The translations under genes were made by a program, and so were the position numbers. The notes beneath the pieces are model-generated. The model had not been told where the DNA came from and searched no databases. It worked only from the letters and a program-made list of their open reading frames with translations. A DNA stretch of 55,000 nt, from positions 1-55,000 of the forward strand of contig JACKHO010000012.1 in NCBI GenBank assembly GCA_020638955.1. Direction: 5' to 3'. Below, piece after piece: positions 1 through 9,099 of this stretch; position 1 is the first letter of the stretch; each line of letters begins with the position of its first letter. Source of the stretch: Planctomycetaceae bacterium. Its GTDB lineage: Bacteria; Planctomycetota; Planctomycetia; Planctomycetales; Planctomycetaceae.

Positions 1-114
1 CCCCCATGCCGCTGTGTGTAGTCGATGGTTCAAATGTAACTCCCAACTTGTCATAATCAGGGCCGTAACTCCATGCCGGAAACGGCGAATGAACCAAGAA
101 TAGTTGAGAGAGTC

Positions 115-618
115 ATGGCTCAGGTCACATTGAAAGGTAACCCCGTCACGCTGGCAGGCGCTTCGTTGGAAGCCGGAGCAGCCGCTCCTGATTTCTGCCT
201 CCAGAACAACGGACTGGAAGAAGTTTCACTCGCGAATACGGCTGGAAAGACGCGAATCATTGCCACGGTTCCGTCGCTCGACACGGGTGTTTGCCACGCC
301 GAAACAAAGCGGTTCAATGACGAAGCAGCCAATCTGGAAAACGTCGAAATCCTGGTGGTCAGCACCGATTTGCCGTTTGGTCAGAAGCGCTGGTGTGGTG
401 CTGAAAACGTGGACAAGGTGACCTGCTTGAGCGATCACCGCACGGCTGCGTTTGGCAAGTCGTATGGCGTTCTGATTGAAGGTGGTCCGCTGGACCGCTG
501 CCTGACCCGCGCCATTTTCGTGGTCGGTGCTGACGGAGCCCTTAAGCACGTCGAATACGTTTCAGAAATCACCGAGCATCCCAACTACGACGCCGCTCTG
601 GCAGCAGCCAAAGCGTAA
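115..618 (+). CDS. tpx: Thiol peroxidase (Tpx family peroxiredoxin)
   Basis: A 167-residue thiol peroxidase that would reduce hydroperoxides in the cytoplasm using thioredoxin. It has the family N-terminus (VTLKGNPVTLAG), the peroxidatic cysteine in PSLDTGVCHAE and the resolving cysteine in RWCGAE, at the spacing expected of atypical two-cysteine Tpx enzymes. The ATG at 115 follows GAGAG at a normal distance and gives the usual family length. An upstream in-frame ATG at 73 would add 14 residues with no family match, so I prefer 115. A strong hairpin follows the stop. The sequence shows no sign of damage. Confidence 0.95.
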   Translation: MAQVTLKGNPVTLAGASLEAGAAAPDFCLQNNGLEEVSLANTAGKTRIIATVPSLDTGVCHAETKRFNDEAANLENVEILVVSTDLPFGQKRWCGAENVDKVTCLSDHRTAAFGKSYGVLIEGGPLDRCLTRAIFVVGADGALKHVEYVSEITEHPNYDAALAAAKA

Positions 619-633
619 CGTTTTAAAATCGAA

Positions 634-670
634 ACATGCGTCGCAGTCTCAATGAGGCTGCGACGCATGT
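634..670 (+). terminator. Perfect 13-bp hairpin after tpx
   Basis: The arms at 634-646 and 658-670 are exact reverse complements (ACATGCGTCGCAG and its complement) with an 11-nt loop. The hairpin begins 15 nt after the tpx stop and ends 28 nt before the next start codon. No T-run follows, so it may act as an imperfect terminator, an mRNA-stabilising structure or a dispersed repeat copy. Confidence 0.5.
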
Positions 671-698
671 ACGAACTTTCAATTCGCGAGGTGATGTC

Positions 699-1043
699 AT
701 GTCGCAAGACGCTCCGCTCACCGAGGACCAGTTGGCAGCTCTGCTTCAGGAGTTGCCGAGTTGGGAAATTCGCGATGGCTGGTTACGGCGCAAGTTCACG
801 ACTGCCGGTTGGCCACACACGCTCTTACTTGTGAATGCGATTGGCTATGTCGCCGAAGCGGGGTGGCATCATCCCGACTTGGAAGTGGGTTATGCGCGGG
901 TTGTTGTGAAATTGAAAACACACAGCGCTCAGGCACTCACTCAAAAGGATGCCGCGCTCGCCCGCAAAATTGAGGAAGTCGCTCTCTGGCTGCCAGCCAA
1001 AGACTCGGCCCTGGAAGGATTCCCCAAGAACTGGACTCGCTAA
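699..1043 (+). CDS. phhB: Pterin-4a-carbinolamine dehydratase
   Basis: A 114-residue 4a-hydroxytetrahydrobiopterin dehydratase, which recycles the oxidised pterin cofactor of aromatic amino acid hydroxylases and in some bacteria acts more widely in pterin metabolism. The signature is AGWHHPDLEVGYARVVVKLKTH, quoted here only as its HHP core with the downstream Thr-His; these histidines form the active site of the family. The length is typical. I choose the ATG at 699; the ATG at 636 lies inside the hairpin and would add unrelated residues. No phenylalanine hydroxylase gene is nearby, so the substrate context is not visible. The gene converges with the CAP-domain gene, with 11 nt between stops. 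Confidence 0.9.
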   Translation: MSQDAPLTEDQLAALLQELPSWEIRDGWLRRKFTTAGWPHTLLLVNAIGYVAEAGWHHPDLEVGYARVVVKLKTHSAQALTQKDAALARKIEEVALWLPAKDSALEGFPKNWTR

Positions 1044-1054
1044 GGCAACGTGTG

Positions 1055-1477
1055 TTAGCGGGCTTCCGAGGTTGCCGTGTAGATCATGACGGCGAATGTC
1101 TTGCCGTTGGCCTGATTGGTCCCAACCGCAACGCCACATTCGGTTGCCGATGGCACCAGCAGGTTCTGGTTGTGGCCCGGGGAGTCGATCCACTGCTGCA
1201 AAATGGCGTGGGCGAAGTCCGTGTCCGACATGAATTCACGACCGGTGCGCATGGCCAGGTTTTCTGCCACCAGCGTCCAACTGTATCCGGTTGCGGAGAC
1301 TCGATCAGCAGGTGTACGTCCATCAGCCTCGTGGCCCATGTTGTCGGTCGCCAGGATGACACGAAGCAGACTTTCGCAGGCCGTATTGAGCCGATTGCTC
1401 CAGGCGAGGGAACCGAGTCCGTTCCGCTGGCGATAGCTATTTGTCGCCAGAATGAGTTCACGTTCAACCATCACCAC
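1055..1477 (-). CDS. CAP-domain (SCP/PR1-like) protein
   Basis: A 140-residue CAP-superfamily protein (the SCP/PR1/COG2340 type found in many secreted bacterial proteins). Visible family landmarks are the early YRQRNGL...W segment, GHEADG with a conserved histidine, the AENLA glutamate, and WIDSPGHNQNLL with the second conserved histidine. The first possible start is GTG at 1477, with an ATG at 1471. An in-frame TGA lies 17 codons upstream, so no signal peptide can be added from an ordinary start codon. That is odd for a family that is usually exported. It lies 82 nt downstream of the DUF1559 gene on the same strand and could share its transcript. Biochemical function unknown. Confidence 0.8.
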   Translation of the reverse strand: MVMVERELILATNSYRQRNGLGSLAWSNRLNTACESLLRVILATDNMGHEADGRTPADRVSATGYSWTLVAENLAMRTGREFMSDTDFAHAILQQWIDSPGHNQNLLVPSATECGVAVGTNQANGKTFAVMIYTATSEAR

Positions 1478-1559
1478 GTCGCTGCAAGGATTCTGTGACG
1501 AACGGCTGATGATAGCGCCAATGATTCAAATCGACCAGCACATGCAATACAGAGGGCGA

Positions 1560-2432
1560 CTAGAACTCACCAACGACTTCGCTGCCTGCGCGTGTATGTA
1601 GTGCCCTTAAGATATTTTGGTCGAGTGAGTCCGCGAGGAACTGGACGTGACCATCCGCGAAGACAAACTGGACGCCGCCGACATGCTGGCTGGAGAACAG
1701 AAAACGCTGGGCAGATGTGTCGTCGGGATTCAGTCCCGGTTGAGGACATCCACTGCATTCCCACCAGCGGAGCACGCCGCGGGCGAATGACTGACTGGCA
1801 CCGCCGCCGCCTCCCCCTCCGCCGCCACCACCGGAATTCATTGCCCCTCGAGCCCAGCCCCCGAGTTCGTGAATGATTTCGCCAGCGGCAATGGTCGTAC
1901 TGGTGCCATCCAGGATGTCACGGTGTCGAACGGTCGAAAGTGGGAACAATACACCATCATCGCGACCAGCCCGGGTCCCGGCGTTTCCAGCGTAATTCGA
2001 TAATGCGAAATTCAGGTCTTCCGGGGGCGTGACAGCCGAAGGGCATTGGAAAACAGGCAGCGGCTGCACTACTGCAGGTGCATTGATGGGATCGCTGAAG
2101 CGCACGTTGAAGTCGTACTTCCCCTGCAGATTTGCCTGCTCAACCTCCGGCAGAATCATGGCCATCCAGGTGTGGAGCAACTGATTCTGTTGGGTGCTGC
2201 CGGAGTTCCCAAGCACTCCGGGAGGAAACACGCGATGGCTCGACTCGTAATTGGCTAGAGCGAGGCCAATTTGCTTCAGATTGTTCTTGCACTGCGAACG
2301 CCTGGCCGCTTCCCGCGCTTGTTGAACAGCAGGGAGCAACAGTGCAATAAGGACCGCGATAATCGCAATAACGACGAGCAGTTCAATCAAGGTGAAGGCA
2401 CGGCGCGCAGCATCTTTACGAACCATTTGCAT
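1560..2432 (-). CDS. DUF1559 protein with type IV pilin-like N-terminus
   Basis: A 290-residue member of the DUF1559 family, which is greatly expanded in planctomycetes. The N-terminus is a class III prepilin signal: a basic leader, then RRA followed by FTLIELLVVIAIIAVLIALL, with the +5 glutamate of pilins. NNLKQIGLALANY follows, as is typical. Near the C-terminus is HVGGVQFVFADGH, the H-X9-DG motif of prepilin-processing-associated proteins. A run of about 12 glycines lies at roughly residue 200, likely a flexible linker. These proteins are thought to be exported pseudopilin-like or surface proteins; their exact role is unknown. It lies between rpsB and the CAP gene on the same strand. Confidence 0.93.
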   Translation of the reverse strand: MQMVRKDAARRAFTLIELLVVIAIIAVLIALLLPAVQQAREAARRSQCKNNLKQIGLALANYESSHRVFPPGVLGNSGSTQQNQLLHTWMAMILPEVEQANLQGKYDFNVRFSDPINAPAVVQPLPVFQCPSAVTPPEDLNFALSNYAGNAGTRAGRDDGVLFPLSTVRHRDILDGTSTTIAAGEIIHELGGWARGAMNSGGGGGGGGGGGASQSFARGVLRWWECSGCPQPGLNPDDTSAQRFLFSSQHVGGVQFVFADGHVQFLADSLDQNILRALHTRAGSEVVGEF

Positions 2433-2484
2433 GGATCTACCGTTGAAGAAAGGTCAAAGGAAATTGCTCGCCGGGACTTAGTGC

Positions 2485-3228
2485 CTAGTTGACGTTTGGC
2501 ACGGCACGAGGGCCTTCGTCCGTCATCTGCTCTTTCTTCTGGGGCAGAGTCGCGCGACCTTGAGCAACCGCGTTTCCGAGGTGCTTCATGACAATGCGGA
2601 TCGAACGGATCGAGTCATCGTTACCTGGAATAGGCAGGTCGACGTGATCTGGATCGGAGTCGGTATCGATGAGAGCAACGGTCTTGATTCCGAGGCTCTG
2701 GCACTCACGGATGCAGTTACGTTCGCGGCTGGGATCAACCACGACAACTGTTTCCGGAAGGCGGTTCATCTCACGAATACCGCCGAGGTTACGGCGGATT
2801 TTTCGCAATTCGCGAATCAGTTGTGACTGACGCTTCTTGGAGAATGTGGCGAGTTCGCCGCTCGACTCCAGTGCTTCCAGTTCTTCCAGGCGACGCAGGC
2901 GGTTGCGAACGGTACGGAAGTTGGTGAGCATGCCGCCCAACCAACGTTCGGTGCAGTAAGGCATTCCGCAGCTTTCGGCGACGGCACGAACGGTGTCGAC
3001 AGCCTGTCGCTTTGTCCCGACGAACAGCACCAGGCTTCCCTGAGCAGCGACCCGGTACAGGTACTTTTGTGCTCGGACGAGACCGCGGATGGTTTCCTTC
3101 AAGTCGATGATGTGGATGTTGTTACGACGTCCGTAAATGTACGGACGCATTTTTGGATTCCACTTGCTGGTCTTGTGGCCAAAGTGAACACCAGCTTCCA
3201 AGATGTCTTTAACGACGATTTCCGACAC
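2485..3228 (-). CDS. rpsB: 30S ribosomal protein S2
   Basis: Ribosomal protein S2, 247 residues from the GTG at 3228, which has GGAG at good spacing upstream. A TTG at 3255 would add nine residues but has no ribosome-binding support. Family landmarks are the N-terminal LEAGVHFGHKTSKWNPKM, LFVGTKRQA, and ERWLGGMLTNFRT, followed by VVDPSRE and DTDSDPDHVDLPIPGNDD. In most bacteria tsf (elongation factor Ts) follows rpsB; here a DUF1559 gene follows instead. A promoter candidate lies about 130 nt upstream, leaving a leader long enough for autoregulation by S2, which I cannot show. Confidence 0.97.
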   Translation of the reverse strand: MSEIVVKDILEAGVHFGHKTSKWNPKMRPYIYGRRNNIHIIDLKETIRGLVRAQKYLYRVAAQGSLVLFVGTKRQAVDTVRAVAESCGMPYCTERWLGGMLTNFRTVRNRLRRLEELEALESSGELATFSKKRQSQLIRELRKIRRNLGGIREMNRLPETVVVVDPSRERNCIRECQSLGIKTVALIDTDSDPDHVDLPIPGNDDSIRSIRIVMKHLGNAVAQGRATLPQKKEQMTDEGPRAVPNVN

Positions 3229-3354
3229 GAAACAAACTCCGGTAGTACCGCGCAACTTGTTTTCAGGTAAACAATTACAACAACACAGTGAATTGTGACA
3301 ACGTCACTGAAATTCGGGACTTATGGCGCACCGACTCTAGTGATCGAACGCGAC

Positions 3355-3383
3355 AGTCTAATCGGGTTGTGACACTGAGTCAA
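3355..3383 (-). promoter_or_regulatory. Sigma-70-like promoter of rpsB
   Basis: On the minus strand, TTGACT (3378-3383) is followed after exactly 17 nt by TAGACT (3355-3360). These match the -35 and -10 consensus at 5 of 6 and 4 of 6 positions. It would give an rpsB leader of about 120 nt. This is sequence inference only. Confidence 0.5.
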
Positions 3384-3452
3384 ACGTGCTGAGGTACCGG
3401 AAATTAGTGACATTGCTGTAAGACTAAAACTCAATCCGGTAAATGGTTTACG

Positions 3453-4619
3453 TCAGGAGAGTGGTCCTCGCCCCTGCCCGAGTCGTTTCAATGCCTCAAT
3501 TCGGTCGTGATCTCCGAGTTTCGCATGTTTAATGGCACGTTCCAGCACGTCGATGTTCTCGTCGTAAACGTCAGTCGTCACGGGAAATGGGGTGCCGTCC
3601 TTGCCGCCGTGCGCATAAGAATAGTCGGCCCAGCGACGTTGTTGCTCATTTCCAGAGGCTTCGACGGGGTGTTCCAGTGGATCGCGCCGGGAGGCCGGGG
3701 AGTTGAAAATGACTTCCGCAATGAGAGACAGGCTCCGAACCGTGGCCGGTCCAACGCCTTCAACCCCCAATAGCGTCTCAAAATCCTGAGGGTTCTGCTC
3801 ATGTGCCTGGATGACAATTTGACGGAGACGTTTCCGATTCACATCAATGTCGAGCACTTTGTGCCGCGTGGGAGCGAACAGCGTGGGCCCCACAGTTAGT
3901 CGTTCTACTTCTCGCATTAATTTGTCGGGATGCTCGCGGACCAAGGCGGCGGAGCCGTCACGATTTGCTCCTGCCTCTGCAGCCACCATGTTCAGAGTTT
4001 CCGCTTTTCTCAATTTGGCCGATGATTTGGGGCGGTCAACATTTTGAATTGCTGCGTGCGGCTCACAAACAAAATCGAGTTGATTGTTTCCGAGCCAGTG
4101 ATAACGGCGGGCCATTTTTTCGGCATCGCTCATCCCCTGCTGAACAACGCACCACGCTCCGCCGGGCGTCAAAAAGAAGCTGTGATGATAAATCCCAAAG
4201 CCATCCTGCACCGCAGCGGAATCGACCTTGGCGGACATCCGGGAGGCGTAAATCAGGCGATCTCCCTGTGAAATCCCGAATTGATCAGACGCATCAGCCA
4301 GTTCTTGTGGAGTCTTGCGGCTGGTCGCCCCTTTTCCGCCCGCGACAATAATGCCGAGGTCCGCTCCCCGTTCTTTGTACGCTTCCTTCAGTGCGCCGCA
4401 CGTTACAGTCGTGACGCCCGAACTGTGCCAGTCAAACCCGAGTACACAGCCAAATGCCTGAAACCACCACGGATCGGACAACCGGTTGAGCATTTCGTCG
4501 GGACCGAACTGGTCGACGATCGATTCCGTTATCGCGCCGGCCAGTTTGACCATTCTTTTGAACAGCCACTTCGGGGCTTTTCCACCATGCAGAGGTAAGT
4601 GAGCAACGCGACGCTGCAT
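3453..4619 (-). CDS. DUF763 family protein
   Basis: A 388-residue protein that I recognise as DUF763, a conserved family best known from archaea and scattered bacteria, with no settled function. Characteristic stretches are LPLHGGKAPKWLF at the N-terminus, DPWWFQAFGCVLGFDWHSSG, the FGIYHHSFFLTPGGAWCVVQQGM segment (given here as its HHSFF core), and a helix-hairpin-helix-like VEGVGPATVRSLSLIAEVI near residue 300, which suggests contact with nucleic acid. The ATG at 4619 begins right at the family's conserved N-terminus. It is divergent from mgtE, with about 100 nt between starts, so the two promoters share one intergenic region. A role in DNA or RNA metabolism is inference only. Confidence 0.85.
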   Translation of the reverse strand: MQRRVAHLPLHGGKAPKWLFKRMVKLAGAITESIVDQFGPDEMLNRLSDPWWFQAFGCVLGFDWHSSGVTTVTCGALKEAYKERGADLGIIVAGGKGATSRKTPQELADASDQFGISQGDRLIYASRMSAKVDSAAVQDGFGIYHHSFFLTPGGAWCVVQQGMSDAEKMARRYHWLGNNQLDFVCEPHAAIQNVDRPKSSAKLRKAETLNMVAAEAGANRDGSAALVREHPDKLMREVERLTVGPTLFAPTRHKVLDIDVNRKRLRQIVIQAHEQNPQDFETLLGVEGVGPATVRSLSLIAEVIFNSPASRRDPLEHPVEASGNEQQRRWADYSYAHGGKDGTPFPVTTDVYDENIDVLERAIKHAKLGDHDRIEALKRLGQGRGPLS

Positions 4620-4723
4620 AGGTCCGAAATTTCTCTGCTTGCAGTCCCTCGACGATCCCTCCAGAATGCCGTTCTAACGGGCACAAGTTCCCGCTGACAA
4701 GTGCAATCCCGATTTCATGTGTC

Positions 4724-6079
4724 ATGTCCCAGTCACCATTCACAAATCTGGTACGTCCAGATATTGAAATGATGCTCGCCGAGGGCGACGTGGACGGAAT
4801 GCGCGAAGTGTGCGAAGCACTCTATTCCGGGGTCGTCGCCGAAATTCTGGAAGACATGTCACCGGAACGCGCCTGGGATGTCTTCAGGCATGCCTCGCCA
4901 GCGACCCAGGCCGAGTTGCTCTCGTTCTTTCCACTCTCGTTCCAAATGAGACTCGTGGAAATTATTGACCGGGCCAGCCTCTCGAAAATCATCGAGGAAA
5001 TGCCGGCCGACGACCGCGTCGACCTGCTGGGCGAAATGGACGCCGACCATTTCGAAGCAATTATGCCGCTCATCGCTCAAGCAGAGCGGGCGGAAATTCG
5101 CAAGCTCCTCTCCTATCCCGAGGAGAGTGCCGGCTCGATCATGACGACCGAGTATGCCTCGCTCCCGGCGGGAATCAAAGTGCGCGAGGCCCTCGACAAA
5201 TTGCGGGTGCAGGCCCCCAGTCGCGAGACCATTTACTACATCTACATTACCGACGAAGAACGCCATCTCATGGGGTTTCTCTCACTGAGAAAGCTCATTC
5301 AGGCCAAGCCTGACACGGAGTTGGCGAAACTGATGGATCGGGACGTCATTTACGTGCGCGTCACGGACGACCAGGAAGATGTCGCCAACGAAATTCGTCG
5401 TTACGACTTCATCGCCATTCCTGTTGTTGACGAGCAGAACCGACTTGTCGGCATTGTCACCCACGACGACGCGGCGGACGTTCTTGCAGATGAAGCCACG
5501 GAAGACGCGCACCTCGCCGCCGGTGTTCAGCCACTCGATGAAAGTTACATCGACACACCGTTCTTTGTGCTGGCACAAAAACGCGCGCTCTGGCTGGTGG
5601 TGCTATTGGGGGCTGCCTCGGCGACCGCTCAAGTTCTCGGCTGGCTTGAGAGTGACGGCTCGCACGCCTGGATGGTGCTATTCCTCCCCATGGTTCTCGC
5701 CAGTGGCGGAAATGCGGGTTCACAGTCGGCCACGCTCGTTATTCGGGCGCTCGCTACCGAAGAAGTAGAAGGTATGGTCGGTTGGATTGCGTGGCGTGAA
5801 GCACGGATTGGCGCTTGCCTCGGCTTCATCCTTGCCACTCTGGCGGGCTGTGTCTCATTCCTGATGCGCGGTCCTTGGGAAGCTGTTGTCGTTGCCTCTA
5901 CTGTTTTCAGCGTGGTCATGTTCGGGACAGTCGTCGGCGCCATGCTGCCACTCGCGCTCAAACGCTTTAACCAGGATCCGGCCATTATGTCGAACCCCAT
6001 GATCGCCGCCCTCAGCGACCTTATGGGAGTCCTTATCTACTACACGGCCGCCGCCTGGTTGTTGACGAAGGTGCTGTAA
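4724..6079 (+). CDS. mgtE: Magnesium transporter MgtE
   Basis: A 451-residue Mg2+ channel/transporter of the inner membrane. Three parts are visible in order: the acidic, superhelical MgtE N domain (about residues 35-135, with VAEILEDMSPERAWDVF and EMPADDRVDLLGEM repeats); a pair of CBS domains (about 135-260, starting at SAGSIMTTEY), which sense intracellular Mg2+; and five hydrophobic membrane segments (about 285-450) including the conserved LPMVLASGGNAGSQSATLVIRAL stretch, given here by its GGNAGSQ core, which lines the pore. It is full length. It converges with the downstream MFS gene with 42 nt between stops. Regulation may be post-translational through the CBS domains, as known for the family. 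Confidence 0.95.
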   Translation: MSQSPFTNLVRPDIEMMLAEGDVDGMREVCEALYSGVVAEILEDMSPERAWDVFRHASPATQAELLSFFPLSFQMRLVEIIDRASLSKIIEEMPADDRVDLLGEMDADHFEAIMPLIAQAERAEIRKLLSYPEESAGSIMTTEYASLPAGIKVREALDKLRVQAPSRETIYYIYITDEERHLMGFLSLRKLIQAKPDTELAKLMDRDVIYVRVTDDQEDVANEIRRYDFIAIPVVDEQNRLVGIVTHDDAADVLADEATEDAHLAAGVQPLDESYIDTPFFVLAQKRALWLVVLLGAASATAQVLGWLESDGSHAWMVLFLPMVLASGGNAGSQSATLVIRALATEEVEGMVGWIAWREARIGACLGFILATLAGCVSFLMRGPWEAVVVASTVFSVVMFGTVVGAMLPLALKRFNQDPAIMSNPMIAALSDLMGVLIYYTAAAWLLTKVL

Positions 6080-6121
6080 GCACTCACGAAGCGCGACGTC
6101 CGACTGCAAGTCAACTTTGCT

Positions 6122-7423
6122 CTACCCGGCCAACATTTCTTCGTCTGCAGCGGTGTATTTCAGGACGGCGTAAATGACTGCGAACGTCAGAATGAGTGAC
6201 GATGAAACGCAGAACATAATGCGAAAACCGAAGTTGTCGATGAGGTAGCCCAGCATAGGGGCCGTCAAGACAGTGCCAAGGTCGATGGAGGCGAGTACAA
6301 CCGTCGTTCCCGTGGCGCGGTGTTCGGGGGGAAAGTCTCCCGATCCCAGCGAGACAATGCAGGGGAATAACAGGGCATGTCCGAATCCGCAGCCGAGTGC
6401 CGGGATAATGAGATGCCAGTCAGATGTAACGAACATCAATGTAATGTGACCAAACACATGTCCCAGCATCCCCCACCAAATCATGCGGTGCCGTCCCATA
6501 ATGTTTGACCAGCGGCGGGCGACGAAACGCATGGAGAATGCCGTAATGGCGTACGCCGAGAAAAATGTGCTCGGACCACGCAAATGGAGTGACGTGGTGT
6601 AGCGTGTCAGAAAAACAGTCGTCACTGAAAAGCCCAGTCCCATCATGACGGTGACGAGCAGAATCGAAGCGGGGAAGTGAGTCGACAACAGTGCCTTGAG
6701 CGACCGCTTGTCTTCCAGCGGACGAACGGCATCTCCCGAGGTCAGCCACAATGCCATGCAGACATTGAACAGGCCCATAAGAAATATCCAGCCAAAGACC
6801 AGCTGATACCGAAACGCGCTTTCGGGGATGAGTCGAAAGAAGAAGTCGACCAGTTGCGCGCCCAGAATCATGCCAAGAAAACCTGAGGCACCGAACGTTC
6901 CAATGACTTCAGTCCGACGTAGTGGTGGAGCTTTCTGCTGAATGTGTGACACCGAGCAGGCAAACATTGTGGCCAGTCCAACAATGAATACGCAGCGTGC
7001 GACATAAATGCTCCACGACAAGTCCGTCGCGAGCATAATCCAGAGTGAACCCACCAGAAACGACAAACCGCTGAGCATCCAAATACGGCGTATGCCGAAT
7101 CGATCCATCGCGCGGCCAGCCAATACTCGAATGAACAATGACACCACCAGTCCGAAACTGACAATCCGGCCTGTGGTTTCTTCCGAGCCCTCCAGGAATT
7201 TCACCAATTCGGCAAACCGAAACGACATGGTGTTGGCCACCACGAGTGCGATATTCGCGGCAAAGGCAATGTAGAACGAGGAACTGTAGACTGGAGTGTC
7301 GTTTTCGTGTTCGCTGCCGGGCTGCTGTATATCAGCCCTGGGGGACGACGTGTCGGAACACTCGTCTTCTGGCTGTTCAGTTGAAACAGTGGCGCGGGGC
7401 ATGGCGGCAAAATGTTTTGCCAT
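6122..7423 (-). CDS. Major facilitator superfamily transporter
   Basis: A secondary transporter of about 433 residues with around twelve hydrophobic segments in two halves and an MFS loop after the second helix (AGRAMDRFGIRRIW, matching the GxxxDRxGRR pattern). Substrate not identifiable by eye. The ATG at 7423 is my choice; an ATG at 7402 is also possible, while the earliest start at 7501 would add a long leader before an already acidic, Ser/Pro-rich cytoplasmic tail (TEQPEDECSD). It sits downstream of rhamnulokinase on the same strand with a gap of about 160 nt, so uptake of rhamnose or a related sugar is a possible but unsupported guess. Confidence 0.82.
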   Translation of the reverse strand: MAKHFAAMPRATVSTEQPEDECSDTSSPRADIQQPGSEHENDTPVYSSSFYIAFAANIALVVANTMSFRFAELVKFLEGSEETTGRIVSFGLVVSLFIRVLAGRAMDRFGIRRIWMLSGLSFLVGSLWIMLATDLSWSIYVARCVFIVGLATMFACSVSHIQQKAPPLRRTEVIGTFGASGFLGMILGAQLVDFFFRLIPESAFRYQLVFGWIFLMGLFNVCMALWLTSGDAVRPLEDKRSLKALLSTHFPASILLVTVMMGLGFSVTTVFLTRYTTSLHLRGPSTFFSAYAITAFSMRFVARRWSNIMGRHRMIWWGMLGHVFGHITLMFVTSDWHLIIPALGCGFGHALLFPCIVSLGSGDFPPEHRATGTTVVLASIDLGTVLTAPMLGYLIDNFGFRIMFCVSSSLILTFAVIYAVLKYTAADEEMLAG

Positions 7424-7582
7424 TTCTGAAGCGCGTCCCACGTTGCAGGCAGTGGGAAGAAGACGAAATGGCACAAGGCAGGCGAGGGAATGGTACCACA
7501 TTCCCTACTGCAGGACAGTACGATTCCTCCACGAGTTCGCCACAAACCACGTGAAAACTGGCAGCCACGAATACTTGTCCGC

Positions 7583-9073
7583 TTACTTATTTCGCGGCAA
7601 TTTGCAGAACCGCTCGTAAGCGGCGTCCCAGGCTGCGGACTGCTGTGGCTCAAAACGTTCCAGCTTGACGGAGTTTCGTACGACCTTGCGAATATCGCTG
7701 AGCGAACCAATGTCGCCCGTCGCCCGTGCCTGAATGAGCACGTTCCCCAGGGCCGTGGCCTCAATTGGACCCGCAATGACCGGGCGTCCACAAGCGTTCG
7801 CCGTGAACTGATTCAGCAACTGGCTCTGACAGCCACCACCGACAATGTGGATTTCCTCAACCCGCTCGCCCGTCAGTGACTCAATTCCCGAGAGAACCTC
7901 CCGGTATTTCAACGCCAGACTTTCCAGTGCACACCGAATGAATTGTCCTTCCGTTTCGGGAACGGGCTGATTCGTTTTCCCGCACCAGTCGGCGATGGCA
8001 CGCGGCATATGGGCCGGACTGAGGAATGAGGGATCGTTCGGGTTCACGAGCGACCGGAACGGGGCCGACTGCGTTGCCAAGTGCGTGAGCTGGGTGTAGT
8101 CGAAGGAATTGCCTTCCTCTTCGAAGGCTCGACGACATTCCTGGACAAGCCACAGGCCCATGACGTTTTTCAGGAGCCGATAAGTTCCGTCGACGCCCCC
8201 TTCGTTGGTGACGTTTTGCTGGAGCGCTTCGTCGCTCAGGACGGCCTGCTGCACTTCCACGCCAATCAGCGACCACGTGCCAGAACTGATATAAGCCCAG
8301 TTTGCTTTCCCCGTTCGTTCTGTCGGGACGGCGACGACTGCTGAGGCCGTGTCGTGCGTGGGAGGAGCAATGACGTCGATTTTCTTCAGGCCGGTCAGCT
8401 TGGTAACTTCTTCACGCAGCGTGCCGAGTTTGGTTCCTGGCGTAACAAGCTCAGGCAGAATGTGTGTTGGAATTCCAAGTTGCCGCAGCAAATCGAACGC
8501 CCAGTCGCGTTCTTTGGCATTCAGAAACTGAGTTGTCGTGGCATTGGTGAATTCCACGGCCTGCGAACCGCACAGCAGCCAGTGGAAGAAGTCCGGCATC
8601 ATGAGGAACCGATGTGCGAACTGCAGCATGTCAGGGTCGTTGAGCTGCGTCGACAACACCTGATACAGCGTGTTGATTTGCATGAACTGCAAACCAGTTT
8701 GCGCAAAGATTTCCTTTTTCGGCACCCGGCTGAATGCCGTTTCCAGCATGCGGTCGGTGCGGGGATCGCGGTAGTTATACGGCTGTCCGACCAACTGACC
8801 CGACTTCGAAAGCAGCACGTAATCCACACCCCACGTGTCGACCCCAACCGACAGGATTTTGTCGCCGTACTTTGATGCGGCCTTCTTCAGACCTTCCACG
8901 ATGTCTGCCCACAATCGCAGCACGTCCCAGCGCCTGGTTCCGGCCAGAGGCAGAGGACCATTGGAGAATCGGTGGATTTCATCCAGTTCAATCGTGGAAC
9001 CATCAAACAGGCCGGCAATAACCCGGCCACTTTCGGCCCCGAGGTCGACAGCGAGATAAATGCGATCAGACAT
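7583..9073 (-). CDS. rhaB: L-rhamnulokinase
   Basis: A 496-residue FGGY-family kinase that phosphorylates L-rhamnulose with ATP, the second step of rhamnose catabolism. The N-terminus AVDLGAESGRVI carries the family phosphate-binding motif, with Glu-Ser-Gly typical of RhaB, and GVDTWGVDYVLL, GLQFMQINTLYQ and the C-terminal ATP-binding IHIVGGGCQSQLLNQ are all characteristic of rhamnulokinases rather than glycerol or xylulose kinases. The ATG at 9073 gives normal length. The isomerase and aldolase genes (rhaA, rhaD) are not in the window. A terminator-like hairpin separates it from the upstream DUF1080 gene, so it probably has its own promoter. Confidence 0.93.
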   Translation of the reverse strand: MSDRIYLAVDLGAESGRVIAGLFDGSTIELDEIHRFSNGPLPLAGTRRWDVLRLWADIVEGLKKAASKYGDKILSVGVDTWGVDYVLLSKSGQLVGQPYNYRDPRTDRMLETAFSRVPKKEIFAQTGLQFMQINTLYQVLSTQLNDPDMLQFAHRFLMMPDFFHWLLCGSQAVEFTNATTTQFLNAKERDWAFDLLRQLGIPTHILPELVTPGTKLGTLREEVTKLTGLKKIDVIAPPTHDTASAVVAVPTERTGKANWAYISSGTWSLIGVEVQQAVLSDEALQQNVTNEGGVDGTYRLLKNVMGLWLVQECRRAFEEEGNSFDYTQLTHLATQSAPFRSLVNPNDPSFLSPAHMPRAIADWCGKTNQPVPETEGQFIRCALESLALKYREVLSGIESLTGERVEEIHIVGGGCQSQLLNQFTANACGRPVIAGPIEATALGNVLIQARATGDIGSLSDIRKVVRNSVKLERFEPQQSAAWDAAYERFCKLPRNK

Positions 9074-9099
9074 GACAATGCGGCAGTAATCCTGATTGG

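Noticed and set aside
1795..1840. The poly-glycine coding tract in the DUF1559 gene as a frameshift-prone assembly error
   Set aside because: The frame stays open on both sides and the C-terminal H-X9-DG motif is in frame, so the tract is most likely real.
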